A stretch of DNA of 64,000 nt from Pseudomonas sp. (GTDB taxonomy: Bacteria; Pseudomonadota; Gammaproteobacteria; Pseudomonadales; Pseudomonadaceae), in contig JAUSOF010000030.1 of NCBI GenBank assembly GCA_030656145.1, positions 142,127-206,126 on the forward strand, in the 5' to 3' direction. A program made the translations under genes and the position numbers. The notes under the pieces are model-generated. The model saw nothing but the letters and a program-made list of their open reading frames with translations. It ran no database searches and had not been told where the DNA came from. Each line of letters starts with the position of its first letter. The stretch's first letter is position 1. Below, one piece after another: positions 21,591 to 30,657 of this stretch.

Positions 21591-22373
21591 ATGCTTATCG
21601 ATTCCCACTGCCATCTCGATCGCCTCGATCTGGCTGCCCACGGCGGCTCCCTCGATGCCGCACTGGATGCTGCGCGGGCACGCGGCGTCGGCCATTTTCT
21701 TTGTATTGGCGTCAGTGCCGACAACGCTGCGGCGGTCAAAGGCTTGGCTGAGCGCTATACCGATGTCGATTGCTCGGTTGGGGTCCATCCGCTGGATCTG
21801 GAACCGGGTGCGGCGCCAGCCCTTGACTGGTTGCTGGCTGAACTGAACCATCCCCAGGTGGTGGCCATTGGCGAAACCGGGCTGGATTACCACTATGAAC
21901 CGCAAGCTGCAGAGCTGCAGCAGCAGGCTTTCCGCCTGCACTTGCAGGCAGCCACGATCACCGGCAAACCGGTGATCGTGCATACCCGGGAAGCCCGTGC
22001 CGATACCCTTGCTCTGCTGCGTGAGGCGGCCTTGCCGCAGGCCGGGGTGCTGCACTGCTTCACTGAAGACTGGGCGATGGCCAAGGCGGCGCTGGATCTA
22101 GGCTTCTATATCTCCCTGTCGGGCATTGTCACCTTCCGCAATGCCGAGGCGCTTCGTGAGGTCGCCCGCCAAGTGCCGGATGATCGTTTGCTAGTAGAAA
22201 CCGACTCGCCTTATTTGGCGCCAGTGCCGCACCGCGGCAAGCCTAATCTGCCGGAATATGTGCGCGACGTAGCTGAATACCTGGCACTGCTACGCGGTGT
22301 GAGTTTCGAGCAGTTGGCCGATCAGACCAGTGCCAATTTCAAGCGCTTGTTCCCGCTTGCACGGGTGGTCTAA
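21591..22373 (+). CDS. tatD: TatD family metal-dependent DNase
   Basis: A 260-residue TIM-barrel metal-dependent hydrolase. The N-terminal MLIDSHCHLDRLD holds the metal-binding HxH; GETGLDYHY, the VIVHTREA histidine, LHCFTED and VETDSPYLAPVPHRGKPN follow, all metal or catalytic sites of the TatD group. E. coli relatives are DNases linked to DNA repair. The ATG at 21591 matches the family start; 11 extra residues from 21558 lie in the upstream inverted repeat. In Pseudomonas it usually follows pilZ, as here. Confidence 0.94.
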   Translation: MLIDSHCHLDRLDLAAHGGSLDAALDAARARGVGHFLCIGVSADNAAAVKGLAERYTDVDCSVGVHPLDLEPGAAPALDWLLAELNHPQVVAIGETGLDYHYEPQAAELQQQAFRLHLQAATITGKPVIVHTREARADTLALLREAALPQAGVLHCFTEDWAMAKAALDLGFYISLSGIVTFRNAEALREVARQVPDDRLLVETDSPYLAPVPHRGKPNLPEYVRDVAEYLALLRGVSFEQLADQTSANFKRLFPLARVV

Positions 22374-22479
22374 GGTCTGTGCTGACTGATCGCGAGCGAG
22401 CGCGGCCAGTCTACTGCGCTCACCGACCAGCAGGGCGCTAGCCGCCGCAACCGGTTCGTGGTGGATAATCGTTGAGGCA

Positions 22480-22597
22480 AAAAAAACCCGGGCTCTGGGG
22501 GGGAGTCCGGGTTAAGACCATTAGGAGTAAATCAAGGCACGCGGTCCACGGTACCTTGGCTGGCGGGACACTTGGGGGGTATGCCGCACGCCAGTAG
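22480..22597 (-). ncRNA. rgsA: RgsA-like (P16) small regulatory RNA
   Basis: On the minus strand the sequence from about 22597 to 22480 ends in a hairpin (CCGGACTCCC... / ...GAGCCCGG, 22487-22512) followed by eight T, a classic terminator. In P. aeruginosa, as remembered, the RpoS-dependent sRNA RgsA lies directly next to tatD at this place and ends with a very similar CCCGGACT...CCGGG-T hairpin. A CCAATACT -10 element (22610-22603) precedes the proposed start. The start base is approximate. RgsA is controlled by RpoS and indirectly by GacA and helps oxidative-stress resistance. Confidence 0.75.
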
Positions 22598-22642
22598 GTA
22601 TGAGTATTGGCGAAGTTTACCGAACGTCCAGGCTCATTTAGC

Positions 22643-23821
22643 TCATTTTTTAAACAGATTTGGAATACCTGGCCGGCTGTTGAGTCCGCCCCCTGTTGCC
22701 AGCTGGCGCAGCAGCCTCAGGGTTTTCTCTATGGCCCGTGCCTCGGTGTAAAAATGTGGGGACAGGCGGATACCGACACCACGTTGGGCGCAGATCACCT
22801 GTTCGGACCTGAGGCGCTGGAAAAGTGCGGGTTGATCCCAGCCGATCAGGCTGAACGTGACAATACCGGCGCGCCGATCTGGCTCAATTGGACTATGCAG
22901 TATGGCGCCAGTTATACCGCTCAAACCGTCTAGCAGCCATTGCACGCGTTCCTGTAGGGCCTTGCCGACACTTGCCATGCCGACTTCCTCAAGGAGTGAC
23001 AGGCTGGCTTCCAGTGCCGTGGTGCCGAGCATGTTCGGGCTGCCGCACTCGAAGCGCCTGGCCGAGTGCGCTGGCTGCCAGTCCTGGCGCAGATAATCGC
23101 CGTGGTGTTCAAGCATATGCCAGCCGTACTCGTGCAACTCAAGCTGTGTGCGCAGGTCGCTGCGGCAGTAGAACACGCCAAGCCCTTCCGGGCCGAGTAG
23201 CCATTTATGACCATCGGCCATGGCAAAGGCGCACTGGCAGGCCTGGACGTCGAAGGGTAGGGCGCCAAGCTGCTGGATCGCGTCGACACAAAACAATACC
23301 CCGCGCTGCTGGCAGCCATGGCCGAGTCGCTCTAGGTTAAGGCTCAGGCCGCTGGTGTATTGTACGGCGCTGACCGACAGCAGTCGGGTGCGTGGGCCGC
23401 AGGCGTTGAGCAGGTTGGTTTCGGGGTTGCCGCAATGCAGATCGACCTTGATCACCTCGACGCCTTGCGGTGCGAGCGCCTCCCAAACCACGCGGTTGGA
23501 GGGGAACTCCTCGGCGCTGATAACCACTTGGTCGCCTGCGCGCCAGTCCAGGCCGAACGCCACGAAAGACAGCGCCTGCGAAGTATTTTTGACCAGCGCG
23601 ATATCATCACTGCTAGGTGCATTGAGCAGGCGCGTCAGGCGCTCGCGCAGGCTGTCCTCGACCAGCAGCCAGTCTGCATAGTCGCGTGCGCCGACCTGGA
23701 CGTTCTGCTTGGCAAAGTGCTGCACGGCCAGTTGCGCACGGTGTGGCCAGGGCGCGACCGCAGCGTGGTTCAGGTAACACAGACCGGGAAGTTGTCGAAA
23801 CTCGCCATGAATACGGTACAT
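22643..23821 (-). CDS. aminotransferase class V-fold PLP enzyme
   Basis: A 392-residue PLP-dependent enzyme of the class V/cysteine desulfurase-like fold. The YLNHAAVAPWP start, the NTSQALSFVAFGL phosphate-binding loop, VDAIQQLGALPFDV with the PLP aspartate, and DGHKWLLGPEG with lysine K206 are visible. It lacks the active cysteine loop of IscS/SufS, so true desulfurase activity is doubtful; the reaction is unknown. It is divergent from the TetR regulator at 23898, which may control it. The sRNA at 22480-22597 lies just after its end. Confidence 0.8.
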   Translation of the reverse strand: MYRIHGEFRQLPGLCYLNHAAVAPWPHRAQLAVQHFAKQNVQVGARDYADWLLVEDSLRERLTRLLNAPSSDDIALVKNTSQALSFVAFGLDWRAGDQVVISAEEFPSNRVVWEALAPQGVEVIKVDLHCGNPETNLLNACGPRTRLLSVSAVQYTSGLSLNLERLGHGCQQRGVLFCVDAIQQLGALPFDVQACQCAFAMADGHKWLLGPEGLGVFYCRSDLRTQLELHEYGWHMLEHHGDYLRQDWQPAHSARRFECGSPNMLGTTALEASLSLLEEVGMASVGKALQERVQWLLDGLSGITGAILHSPIEPDRRAGIVTFSLIGWDQPALFQRLRSEQVICAQRGVGIRLSPHFYTEARAIEKTLRLLRQLATGGGLNSRPGIPNLFKK

Positions 23822-23897
23822 GATCGGATGATCCGTGCAATTTTGCGTTAGTTAGGCATAATACTTGGCTTCGATTTTCGGCCTCTTAGTCCTTCTT

Positions 23898-24536
23898 ATG
23901 CAGAATGAACCCCGTAAGGTCCGCGAGTTTCGCCGCCGCGAACAGGAAATTCTCGACACCGCGCTGAAACTGTTCCTTGAGCAGGGTGAAGACAGCGTTA
24001 CTGTTGAAATGATCGCTGACGCCGTCGGTATTGGCAAAGGCACCATCTACAAGCACTTCAAATCCAAGGCAGAAATCTACCTGCGCCTGATGCTCGACTA
24101 CGAGCGAGATTTGAATGAGTTGCTGCATTCGGCCGACATCGACCGTGACAAGGAAGCGCTGTCGCGCGCTTACTTCGAGTTCCGCATGCGTGATCCGCAG
24201 CGCTACCGGTTGTTCGATCGCCTGGAAGAAAAGGTGGTCAAGGGCAATCAGGTTCCGGAGATGGTTGAGGAGTTGCACAAGATCCGTGCCTCCAATTTTG
24301 AGCGTCTGACTCAGCTGATCAAGGGCCGCATCGCCGAAGGCAAGCTTGAGGACGTTCCACCCTATTTTCATTATTGTGCAGCCTGGGCGCTGGTGCATGG
24401 TGCTGTGGCGCTTTACCACTCGCCGTTCTGGAGCAATGTGCTGGAAGACCAGGAGGGGTTCTTCCAGTTCCTCATGGATATCGGTGTGCGTATGGGCAAC
24501 AAGCGCAAGCGTGATCCAGAGGCTCCGGCTAGCTGA
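23898..24536 (+). CDS. TetR/AcrR family transcriptional regulator
   Basis: A 212-residue regulator. The N-terminal helix-turn-helix covers about residues 12-58, with VEMIADAVGIGKGTIYKHFKSKAEIY as the core; the rest is a ligand-binding domain of unknown specificity. The ATG at 23898 is chosen over 23865, since MQNEPRKVREF leads directly into the DNA-binding domain. It is divergent from the PLP enzyme. The same regulator lies between tatD and etf genes in P. aeruginosa (as remembered). Its target and ligand cannot be read from the sequence. Confidence 0.88.
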   Translation: MQNEPRKVREFRRREQEILDTALKLFLEQGEDSVTVEMIADAVGIGKGTIYKHFKSKAEIYLRLMLDYERDLNELLHSADIDRDKEALSRAYFEFRMRDPQRYRLFDRLEEKVVKGNQVPEMVEELHKIRASNFERLTQLIKGRIAEGKLEDVPPYFHYCAAWALVHGAVALYHSPFWSNVLEDQEGFFQFLMDIGVRMGNKRKRDPEAPAS

Positions 24537-24625
24537 CGTTATTCGGCCGGTTGATAGCGCATTCAGTGCATGTGTCGCCGCGGATTGCGGCGATATACTC
24601 CGAGTAATGTCAGTCGGAGTCCCCC

Positions 24626-25594
24626 ATGATTGTTGATCGCCAAGGTAGACGTTTTCGTAACCTGCGAATAAGTCTGACCGCTGCTTGCAATTACGCGTGT
24701 ACCTATTGTGTTCCCGACGGCAAGCGCCTGGTTGCGGCGCAAGATGAGTTGTCTGCCGAGGCCATGGTGCGCGGTGTCGGTTACCTGATTGAAGCCGCGG
24801 GCATCGAGCGTTTACGTATTACCGGTGGCGAGCCCCTGGTTAGCCCAAAACTGGAAGCGTTTCTGCGTGGCGTCAGTCAGCTTGGGTTGGCCGATATCAG
24901 TCTGACCAGCAACGGCCAACTGCTCTCGCGCAAGCTGCCGTTATTGCTGGAAAACGGCATTCGCCGCGTCAACGTATCCCTCGATACCCTCGACCCCTTG
25001 GCGTTTCGGGCCATTGCTCGCGGTGGCGATCTGCCCTCCGTATTGGCTGGGCTGGACGAAGCGCGGGCCGCCGGCGTGCAGATCAAGCTTAATATGGTGC
25101 CCCTGCGTGGACAGAACCTCGATCAGGTTTTGCCGTTGCTGGAGTATTGCCTGGAGCGCGGTTTCGAGTTGCGCTTTATCGAATTGATGCGCATGGGCCA
25201 TTTGGCGCGCGATGGCAACAGTTTCTTGCGCCAGTTTGTAGGGATGCCCGAGCTGCTGGCCATGATTGGCGAGCATTACGGTTTCACCCAGGCCGACGCA
25301 CCGGTGGATGCTACGGCGTTGCGCTACGAGATTCCGGGGCGCGGCTTTTTTGGGGTGATCGCCAATGAAAGTGTGCCGTTCTGCCGTACTTGCTCGCGAT
25401 TGCGCTTGTCGTCAACCGGTTGGCTACATGGCTGTCTGTCGTCGAGTAATCGTCACTATGTTGGCGATCTGCTCGATAAACCGCGTCATCAGGCGTTGCC
25501 TGCGCTGCAGGGGCTGTTGGTCAAGGCGTTGGCTGATAAGCAGGAGGTTGCCTTTTCCGGGGGCGTGACCGTCATGAAAATTATTGGAGGATAA
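24626..25594 (+). CDS. MoaA-like radical SAM protein (GTP 3',8-cyclase family)
   Basis: A 322-residue protein of the MoaA family, which turns GTP into the first molybdopterin intermediate. The radical SAM cluster is C21, C25, C28 (AACNYACTYC), followed by RITGGEPLV. The C-terminal second cluster motif is C253, C256 and C270 (FCRTCSRLRL ... GC). The C-terminus ends in GGVTVMKIIGG with no double glycine at the very end in the usual MoaA form (GG is present here). No other molybdopterin genes are close, so it may be a second copy or act elsewhere. Confidence 0.82.
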   Translation: MIVDRQGRRFRNLRISLTAACNYACTYCVPDGKRLVAAQDELSAEAMVRGVGYLIEAAGIERLRITGGEPLVSPKLEAFLRGVSQLGLADISLTSNGQLLSRKLPLLLENGIRRVNVSLDTLDPLAFRAIARGGDLPSVLAGLDEARAAGVQIKLNMVPLRGQNLDQVLPLLEYCLERGFELRFIELMRMGHLARDGNSFLRQFVGMPELLAMIGEHYGFTQADAPVDATALRYEIPGRGFFGVIANESVPFCRTCSRLRLSSTGWLHGCLSSSNRHYVGDLLDKPRHQALPALQGLLVKALADKQEVAFSGGVTVMKIIGG

Positions 25595-25672
25595 AAACCG
25601 CAGGCCGTAAAAGTAAGGTGATTTCTATCGGCTGTACACGGCCGCCTGGCTTGAGGCCTGACGCTGAAAATT

Positions 25673-26563
25673 ATGTCTGACTTCCCGATTGCTTATATCG
25701 AACCGGTATTCCGCCCGCCCAGCGAGGCTCACTCGCTGATTCTGCCGGTGACTAACGGCTGCTCCTGGAACAATTGCACCTTCTGCGAAATGTATACCCA
25801 AGAGCAGAAGAAGTTTCGCGCCCGTGATGAGCGTGAGGTGCTGGACGAAATTCGCCGCGCTGGCGAGCGGCTGATCGTGCAGCGGGTGTTTCTCGCCGAT
25901 GGTGATGCCCTGGTGCTGCCGACGCGGCGTTTGCTGGTCATCCTCTCGGCCATTCGTGAGCACATGCCGGATGTCGAGCGGGTCTCGAGCTATTGCCTGC
26001 CGCGCAATCTGCGCAAGAAATCGGTCGACGAGCTGAAGGAGTTGGCCGATGCCGGGTTGCGCATGGCCTATGTGGGCTGCGAATCGGGCGACGACGAGGT
26101 GCTGGCGCGGATCAACAAGGGTGAAACCTTCGAGTCGAGCCTGAGCGCCCTGGACAAGCTTGGTCAGGCGGGAATTACGCGCTCGGTGATGATCCTCAAT
26201 GGCCTCGGTGGCGTCACCTTGAGTGAGCAGCATGCCGATAACTCGGCGCGACTGATGAACGAGACGCAGCCGGAGTTCCTCTCGACCCTGGTGGTCAGCT
26301 TTCCCCAGGGCGAAGCACGCTTTCGCCAAGCGTTTGCCGATTATCAGCCTTTGACTCAACAGCAGCTGTTCATCGAGGTCGAGCGTCTGTTGCAGGGCTT
26401 GGAACTGCGCGACACCGTGTTTCGCAGCGACCATGCGTCAAACTATCTGGTGCTCAAAGGTAACCTGGGTGCGGACAAGGCACGTCTGCTGGCGCAGGTG
26501 CGCGCAGCCATCGAGCAGCCGCAAGGCGCCGGGTTACGTCAGGAGTGGCAGCGCGGCCTGTGA
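25673..26563 (+). CDS. radical SAM protein of unknown function
   Basis: A 296-residue radical SAM enzyme. The cluster cysteines are C30, C35 and C38 (NGCSWNNCTFCEMY), a CX4CX2C spacing rather than the common CX3CX2C. DGDALVLPTRR and YVGCESGDDEVLARINKG fit the Elp3/MiaB/HemN-like barrel; no extra TRAM or HemN C-terminal domain is seen. It lies 78 bases after the MoaA-like gene on the same strand. Product and substrate are unknown. It is followed by a lipoprotein gene, forming a small conserved Pseudomonas group. Confidence 0.75.
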   Translation: MSDFPIAYIEPVFRPPSEAHSLILPVTNGCSWNNCTFCEMYTQEQKKFRARDEREVLDEIRRAGERLIVQRVFLADGDALVLPTRRLLVILSAIREHMPDVERVSSYCLPRNLRKKSVDELKELADAGLRMAYVGCESGDDEVLARINKGETFESSLSALDKLGQAGITRSVMILNGLGGVTLSEQHADNSARLMNETQPEFLSTLVVSFPQGEARFRQAFADYQPLTQQQLFIEVERLLQGLELRDTVFRSDHASNYLVLKGNLGADKARLLAQVRAAIEQPQGAGLRQEWQRGL

Positions 26564-26628
26564 TGGCGTGGAACCTGCATTATTGGTCTGTCCGCCGGTA
26601 TTCCGTCACCGGCAACGGGAGGAGAGTA

Positions 26629-27231
26629 ATGCGCAGTCTGATATCAATCCTGGCGCTGATGGTCTTGGGTGGCTGCATGAAGGTCAGCGACCTGGCCGAT
26701 GGCGCCACCTATCAATTGCGCGATGCCGGTTTTCTCGATCATGGGCGAACCGAGCGCATGGCCTCGCGGCGCCTGCAGCAGGACTCTTTCATCTACATCG
26801 CCCAAGGACACTTCGTTCCTCCCGGCACAGCGTACCCTCGGCCCAATGTGGTGGCTGAGGAGGCGTTCAAGGGCTTCGTCGAGTATTTCCCCATGGTTCG
26901 CCGGGCACGCAGTCCAGCTGGTCTGGAGGATGCCATGGCGCAGGCGCGTGCGGCCGGTGCGCATTATCTGCTCTACAGCCGCTTTGCCTATGCCGATGAC
27001 CGTATCGGTACCGGGGATGAGTGGGCAGATCAGCAGGTGCTAGACCGGCTTGGTACCGACCGTAGCGTCATTCAGCTGATGCTGATTGAGACCAATACTC
27101 GCTATCTGGTCGATAGCACGCGGATTCGCAGTCGCGGCGGCTTCCTGACATTCTATGATGCCAAACCAGAAGACTTGCTCGGTCCGCCGCTGCGCGATTA
27201 CGCCCGCAGCCTGATTGGACTGGGTCGCTAA
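26629..27231 (+). CDS. DUF4823-type lipoprotein
   Basis: A 200-residue lipoprotein: the signal sequence [16 protein letters not shown] ends in a lipobox with Cys at residue 16. The remaining sequence ([39 protein letters not shown]) resembles DUF4823 lipoproteins, whose role is not known. The ATG at 26629 follows a strong GGGAGGAG ribosome-binding site; longer frames from 26545 overlap the radical SAM gene and lack it. The next gene begins 10 bases later. Confidence 0.7.
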   Translation: MRSLISILALMVLGGCMKVSDLADGATYQLRDAGFLDHGRTERMASRRLQQDSFIYIAQGHFVPPGTAYPRPNVVAEEAFKGFVEYFPMVRRARSPAGLEDAMAQARAAGAHYLLYSRFAYADDRIGTGDEWADQQVLDRLGTDRSVIQLMLIETNTRYLVDSTRIRSRGGFLTFYDAKPEDLLGPPLRDYARSLIGLGR

Positions 27232-27241
27232 GGACATTCAC

Positions 27242-27808
27242 ATGAACGACTCAGACAAGGCCGGCGATCTGCTGGCACAGATTCCCAGGAGCGAGGCGAA
27301 GGGCTTGCCGCCCGTGCACCTGTGGAATCCAGACTTTTGCGGTGACATCGACATGCGCATCGCCCGTGACGGTAGCTGGTATTACATGGGCACACCGATT
27401 GGCCGCAAGCCGATGGTCAAGTTGTTCTCCACCATCATTCGCCGCGATGGCGACGATTACTTCCTGGTCACCCCAGTAGAGAAGGTCGGCATCAAGGTTG
27501 ATGATGCACCCTTCGTTGCCGTCACGCTGCTGGTGGAGGGCGAGGGTGAGGCGCAGGTGCTGCGCTTTACCACCAACGTTGAGGAGGAGGCTGTTGCAGG
27601 TACTGAGCATCCGCTGCGGGTAGTGCTTGATGAGCAGACTCAGGAGCCGGCGCCTTACGTTCATGTGCGCAGCAACCTGGAGGCATTGATTCACCGCAAT
27701 GTGTTCTATCAATTGGTCGAGCTGGCGGTTCCGCGCGAGATCGACGGTCAGGCCTGGCTGGGGGTGTGGAGTAGCGGGCAGTTCTTCCCGATTGGGCCGC
27801 AGCCTTAG
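27242..27808 (+). CDS. DUF1285 domain-containing protein
   Basis: A 188-residue cytoplasmic protein of the DUF1285 family. [23 protein letters not shown] near residues 22-44 and [16 protein letters not shown] are typical. Structures of relatives exist but no function is agreed. It follows the lipoprotein gene by 10 bases. A bidirectional terminator separates it from etfD on the opposite strand. As remembered, the same gene precedes ETF-ubiquinone oxidoreductase in P. aeruginosa. Confidence 0.8.
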   Translation: MNDSDKAGDLLAQIPRSEAKGLPPVHLWNPDFCGDIDMRIARDGSWYYMGTPIGRKPMVKLFSTIIRRDGDDYFLVTPVEKVGIKVDDAPFVAVTLLVEGEGEAQVLRFTTNVEEEAVAGTEHPLRVVLDEQTQEPAPYVHVRSNLEALIHRNVFYQLVELAVPREIDGQAWLGVWSSGQFFPIGPQP

Positions 27809-27888
27809 GGCTCGCTGGCAAGGGCGCACTCGTAGAGTGTGCCGTGCGGACCATGTCCGCGAGGTGTGCGCGGCCCAGTGTGTGGGCC

Positions 27889-27917
27889 AAAAAAAGGCTC
27901 CCGAGGGAGCCTTTTTT
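27889..27917. terminator. bidirectional terminator between DUF1285 gene and etfD
   Basis: GGCTCCC (27896-27902) and GGGAGCC (27905-27911) form the stem, with seven A before and six T after. It serves both convergent genes. Confidence 0.9.
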
Positions 27918-27924
27918 ACACGTC

Positions 27925-29589
27925 TTACATATTGGGGTAGTTAGGTCCGCCGGCACCTTCTGGTGCGACCCAGGTAATGTTCTGGGCCGGATCCTTGATG
28001 TCGCAGGTCTTGCAGTGCACGCAGTTCTGCGCATTGATCTGGAATTTCTTCTCGCCGTCTTCCAGGGTGACGATTTCGTATACCCCGGCCGGGCAGTAGC
28101 GCTGTGCCGGTTCGTCATACAGCGGTAGGTTTTTGCCGAGCGGAATGCTCGGGTCGGCAAGCTTCAGGTGGCAGGGTTGTTCCTCTTCATGATTGGTGTT
28201 GGAGAGGAATACCGAGCTTAGTTTGTCGAAGCTGAGTTTGCCGTCCGGTTTCGGATAGCTGATCTTCTGCGCCTCTGCGGCCGGTTTCAGGCAGGCATAG
28301 TCCGGTTTGGTGTCGTGCAGGGTAAAGGGGATCTTGCCGCCAAACAGGTTTTGGTCGAGAAAGTTGAAAGCACCGCCGCCGAGTACGCCGAACTTGTGGA
28401 TCGCCGGGCCAAAGTTACGGCTGCAGAATAGCTCGTCGTAGAGCCAGCTGGCCTTGAACGCGTCGACATAGCCAGTCAGCTGGTCACCGCCTTCACGGCC
28501 GGCGAACAGGGCGTCGGCAGTTGCATCGGCGGCGAGCATGCCGGACTTCATGGCGGTGTGGCTGCCCTTGATCTTGGCGAAATTCAGAGTGCCAAGGTCA
28601 CAGCCAATTAGCGCGCCGCCGTTGAACACCATTTTCGGCAGCGAGTTGAGGCCGCCCTTGCTGATTGCGCGTGCGCCATAGGCCACACGCTTGCCGCCTT
28701 CCAGGTACTGGGCGATTACCGGGTGATGCTTGTAACGCTGGAACTCATCGAACGGCGACAGATGCGGATTGCTGTAGGACAGGTCAACGATCAGGCCGAC
28801 TACTACCTGATTGTTCTCCAGGTGGTAGAGGAAGGAGCCGCCGGTGTTTTCGCTATCGCTCAGTGACAATGGCCAGCCCGCGGTGTGCACCACCAAGCCT
28901 TGTTCGTGCTTGGCCGGGTCAATGTCCCAGATTTCCTTGATGCCGATACCGTAGTGCTGAGCATCGGCCTCACTGTCGAGGTTATATTTCTTGATCAGCT
29001 GCTTGCCGATGTGACCACGGCAGCCTTCGGCGAACAGGGTGTACTTGGCACGCAGTTCCATGCCTGGGGTGTAGTAACCCTCTTTAGGGTTGCCTTCGCG
29101 GTCGACGCCCAGGTCGCCGGTGAGAATCCCGTAGACCGCGCCCTTGTCGTCGATTAATGCTTCTTGCGCGGCGAAGCCTGGGTAGATTTCTACGCCGAGG
29201 TTCTCGGCCTGCTGAGCCAGCCAGCGGCACAGGTTGCCCAGGGAAATGATGTAGTTGCCATGGTTGTGCATGGTCTTGGGTACTAAGAAGTCCGGAACCT
29301 TGCTGGCTTTCTCGGCATTCTTGAGTATGTAGATGTCGTCACGTTTGACTGGGGTGTTTAGCGGAGCGCCGAGCTCCTTCCAGTCGGGGAACAGTTCACC
29401 CAGCGCGCGGGTTTCAAATACAGCGCCAGACAAGATGTGTGCGCCTACTTCGGAGCCTTTTTCGACCACGCAGACGCTGATTTCTTTACCGGCTTCGACG
29501 GCTTTCTGCTTCAGTCGGCAGGCGGCAGATAAGCCGGCAGGGCCGGCGCCGACGATGACGACGTCGAATTCCATAAACTCGCGTTCCAC
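27925..29589 (-). CDS. etfD: electron-transfer flavoprotein-ubiquinone oxidoreductase
   Basis: A 554-residue inner-membrane-associated enzyme that passes electrons from reduced ETF to ubiquinone. An N-terminal FAD-binding motif VVIVGAGPAGLSAACRL (about residues 9-25) opens the protein. The C-terminal 4Fe-4S module has CPAGVYEI and CVHCKTCDIKDP. GGLNSLPKMVFNGGALIGCDLG is also a family block. It is divergent from etfBA, with a PsrA-like operator between them, so all three ETF genes are probably regulated together with fatty-acid oxidation. Confidence 0.96.
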   Translation of the reverse strand: MEREFMEFDVVIVGAGPAGLSAACRLKQKAVEAGKEISVCVVEKGSEVGAHILSGAVFETRALGELFPDWKELGAPLNTPVKRDDIYILKNAEKASKVPDFLVPKTMHNHGNYIISLGNLCRWLAQQAENLGVEIYPGFAAQEALIDDKGAVYGILTGDLGVDREGNPKEGYYTPGMELRAKYTLFAEGCRGHIGKQLIKKYNLDSEADAQHYGIGIKEIWDIDPAKHEQGLVVHTAGWPLSLSDSENTGGSFLYHLENNQVVVGLIVDLSYSNPHLSPFDEFQRYKHHPVIAQYLEGGKRVAYGARAISKGGLNSLPKMVFNGGALIGCDLGTLNFAKIKGSHTAMKSGMLAADATADALFAGREGGDQLTGYVDAFKASWLYDELFCSRNFGPAIHKFGVLGGGAFNFLDQNLFGGKIPFTLHDTKPDYACLKPAAEAQKISYPKPDGKLSFDKLSSVFLSNTNHEEEQPCHLKLADPSIPLGKNLPLYDEPAQRYCPAGVYEIVTLEDGEKKFQINAQNCVHCKTCDIKDPAQNITWVAPEGAGGPNYPNM

Positions 29590-29691
29590 AGGCTATCTCC
29601 TACTCAAGGCTCTCTAATTTTATTTGGCGATCAGGCTCGTTCCCTGGGCGATGCTGGCGCATTATATCCGCAGCATCCAAACGGGCCAATA

Positions 29692-29705
29692 CAAACGTTT
29701 GTTTG
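29692..29705. promoter_or_regulatory. PsrA-type operator between etfD and etfBA
   Basis: CAAAC-GTTT-GTTTG matches the published PsrA motif (G/C)AAAC-N2-4-GTTT(G/C). It lies in the 318-base divergent gap, just upstream of a TAGAAT box (29724-29729) that could be the -10 of etfBA. PsrA senses long-chain fatty acids, so control of ETF genes makes sense; binding here is inference. Confidence 0.6.
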
Positions 29706-29907
29706 AATATTCTGTAGTCCTGTTAGAATCGTACTACATCATGGCTGGCTGGCCGACTCATTGTATTGACCCGGTCAGGTCGTACGGTCAAGATACGGGC
29801 GGTTTGCGTTCGCCGTCTGGGTTGATGGTTGGTTCCGGCCGGCCTGCAGTACCCGCCATGTTCGCTTCTGGCGACATTCCTATTCACCGGAGAGTAACGA
29901 GGAATCC

Positions 29908-30657
29908 ATGAAGGTTCTTGTAGCTATCAAACGAGTGGTCGACTACAACGTTAAAGTTCGCGTCAAAGCGGACAACAGCGGCGTTGATCTTGCCAACGTC
30001 AAGATGTCGATGAACCCCTTCTGCGAAATCGCCGTGGAAGAAGCGGTACGCCTGAAAGAAAAGGGCGTGGCGAGCGAAATCGTCGTGGTGTCGATCGGTC
30101 CGACTGCTGCTCAAGAGCAGCTGCGAACTGCTCTGGCGCTGGGTGCCGATCGCGCCATTCTGGTTGAGTCCAGCGATGAGCTGAATTCCCTGGCGGTGGC
30201 CAAGCTGCTCAAGGCTGTAGTCGACAAGGAGCAACCGCAGTTGGTGATCCTTGGCAAGCAGGCCATCGACAGCGACAACAACCAGACCGGCCAGATGCTG
30301 GCTGCCCTGAGCGGTTACGCTCAAGGTACCTTCGCTTCCAAGGTGGAAGTAGCGGGCGACAAGGTCAACGTAACGCGTGAAGTCGACGGCGGTCTGCAGA
30401 CTGTTGCGCTCAACCTGCCAGCGATCGTGACTACCGACCTGCGTTTGAACGAGCCGCGCTACGCTTCCTTGCCGAACATCATGAAGGCCAAGAAGAAGCC
30501 ATTGGAAGTGCTCACCCCAGAAGCCTTGGGCGTTGCCACCACTTCCACCGTCAAGACCCTGAAAGTCGAAGCGCCTGCTACCCGCAGCGCCGGGATCAAG
30601 GTCAAGTCGGTGGCTGAACTGGTCGAGAAACTGAAGAACGAAGCGAAGGTAATCTAA
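29908..30657 (+). CDS. etfB: electron-transfer flavoprotein beta subunit
   Basis: The 249-residue beta subunit of ETF, which collects electrons from acyl-CoA dehydrogenases. It starts [20 protein letters not shown] and has [33 protein letters not shown] and [22 protein letters not shown], which is the ETF-beta signature. A GGAG ribosome-binding site precedes the ATG. The etfA start follows with no gap. Confidence 0.97.
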   Translation: MKVLVAIKRVVDYNVKVRVKADNSGVDLANVKMSMNPFCEIAVEEAVRLKEKGVASEIVVVSIGPTAAQEQLRTALALGADRAILVESSDELNSLAVAKLLKAVVDKEQPQLVILGKQAIDSDNNQTGQMLAALSGYAQGTFASKVEVAGDKVNVTREVDGGLQTVALNLPAIVTTDLRLNEPRYASLPNIMKAKKKPLEVLTPEALGVATTSTVKTLKVEAPATRSAGIKVKSVAELVEKLKNEAKVI

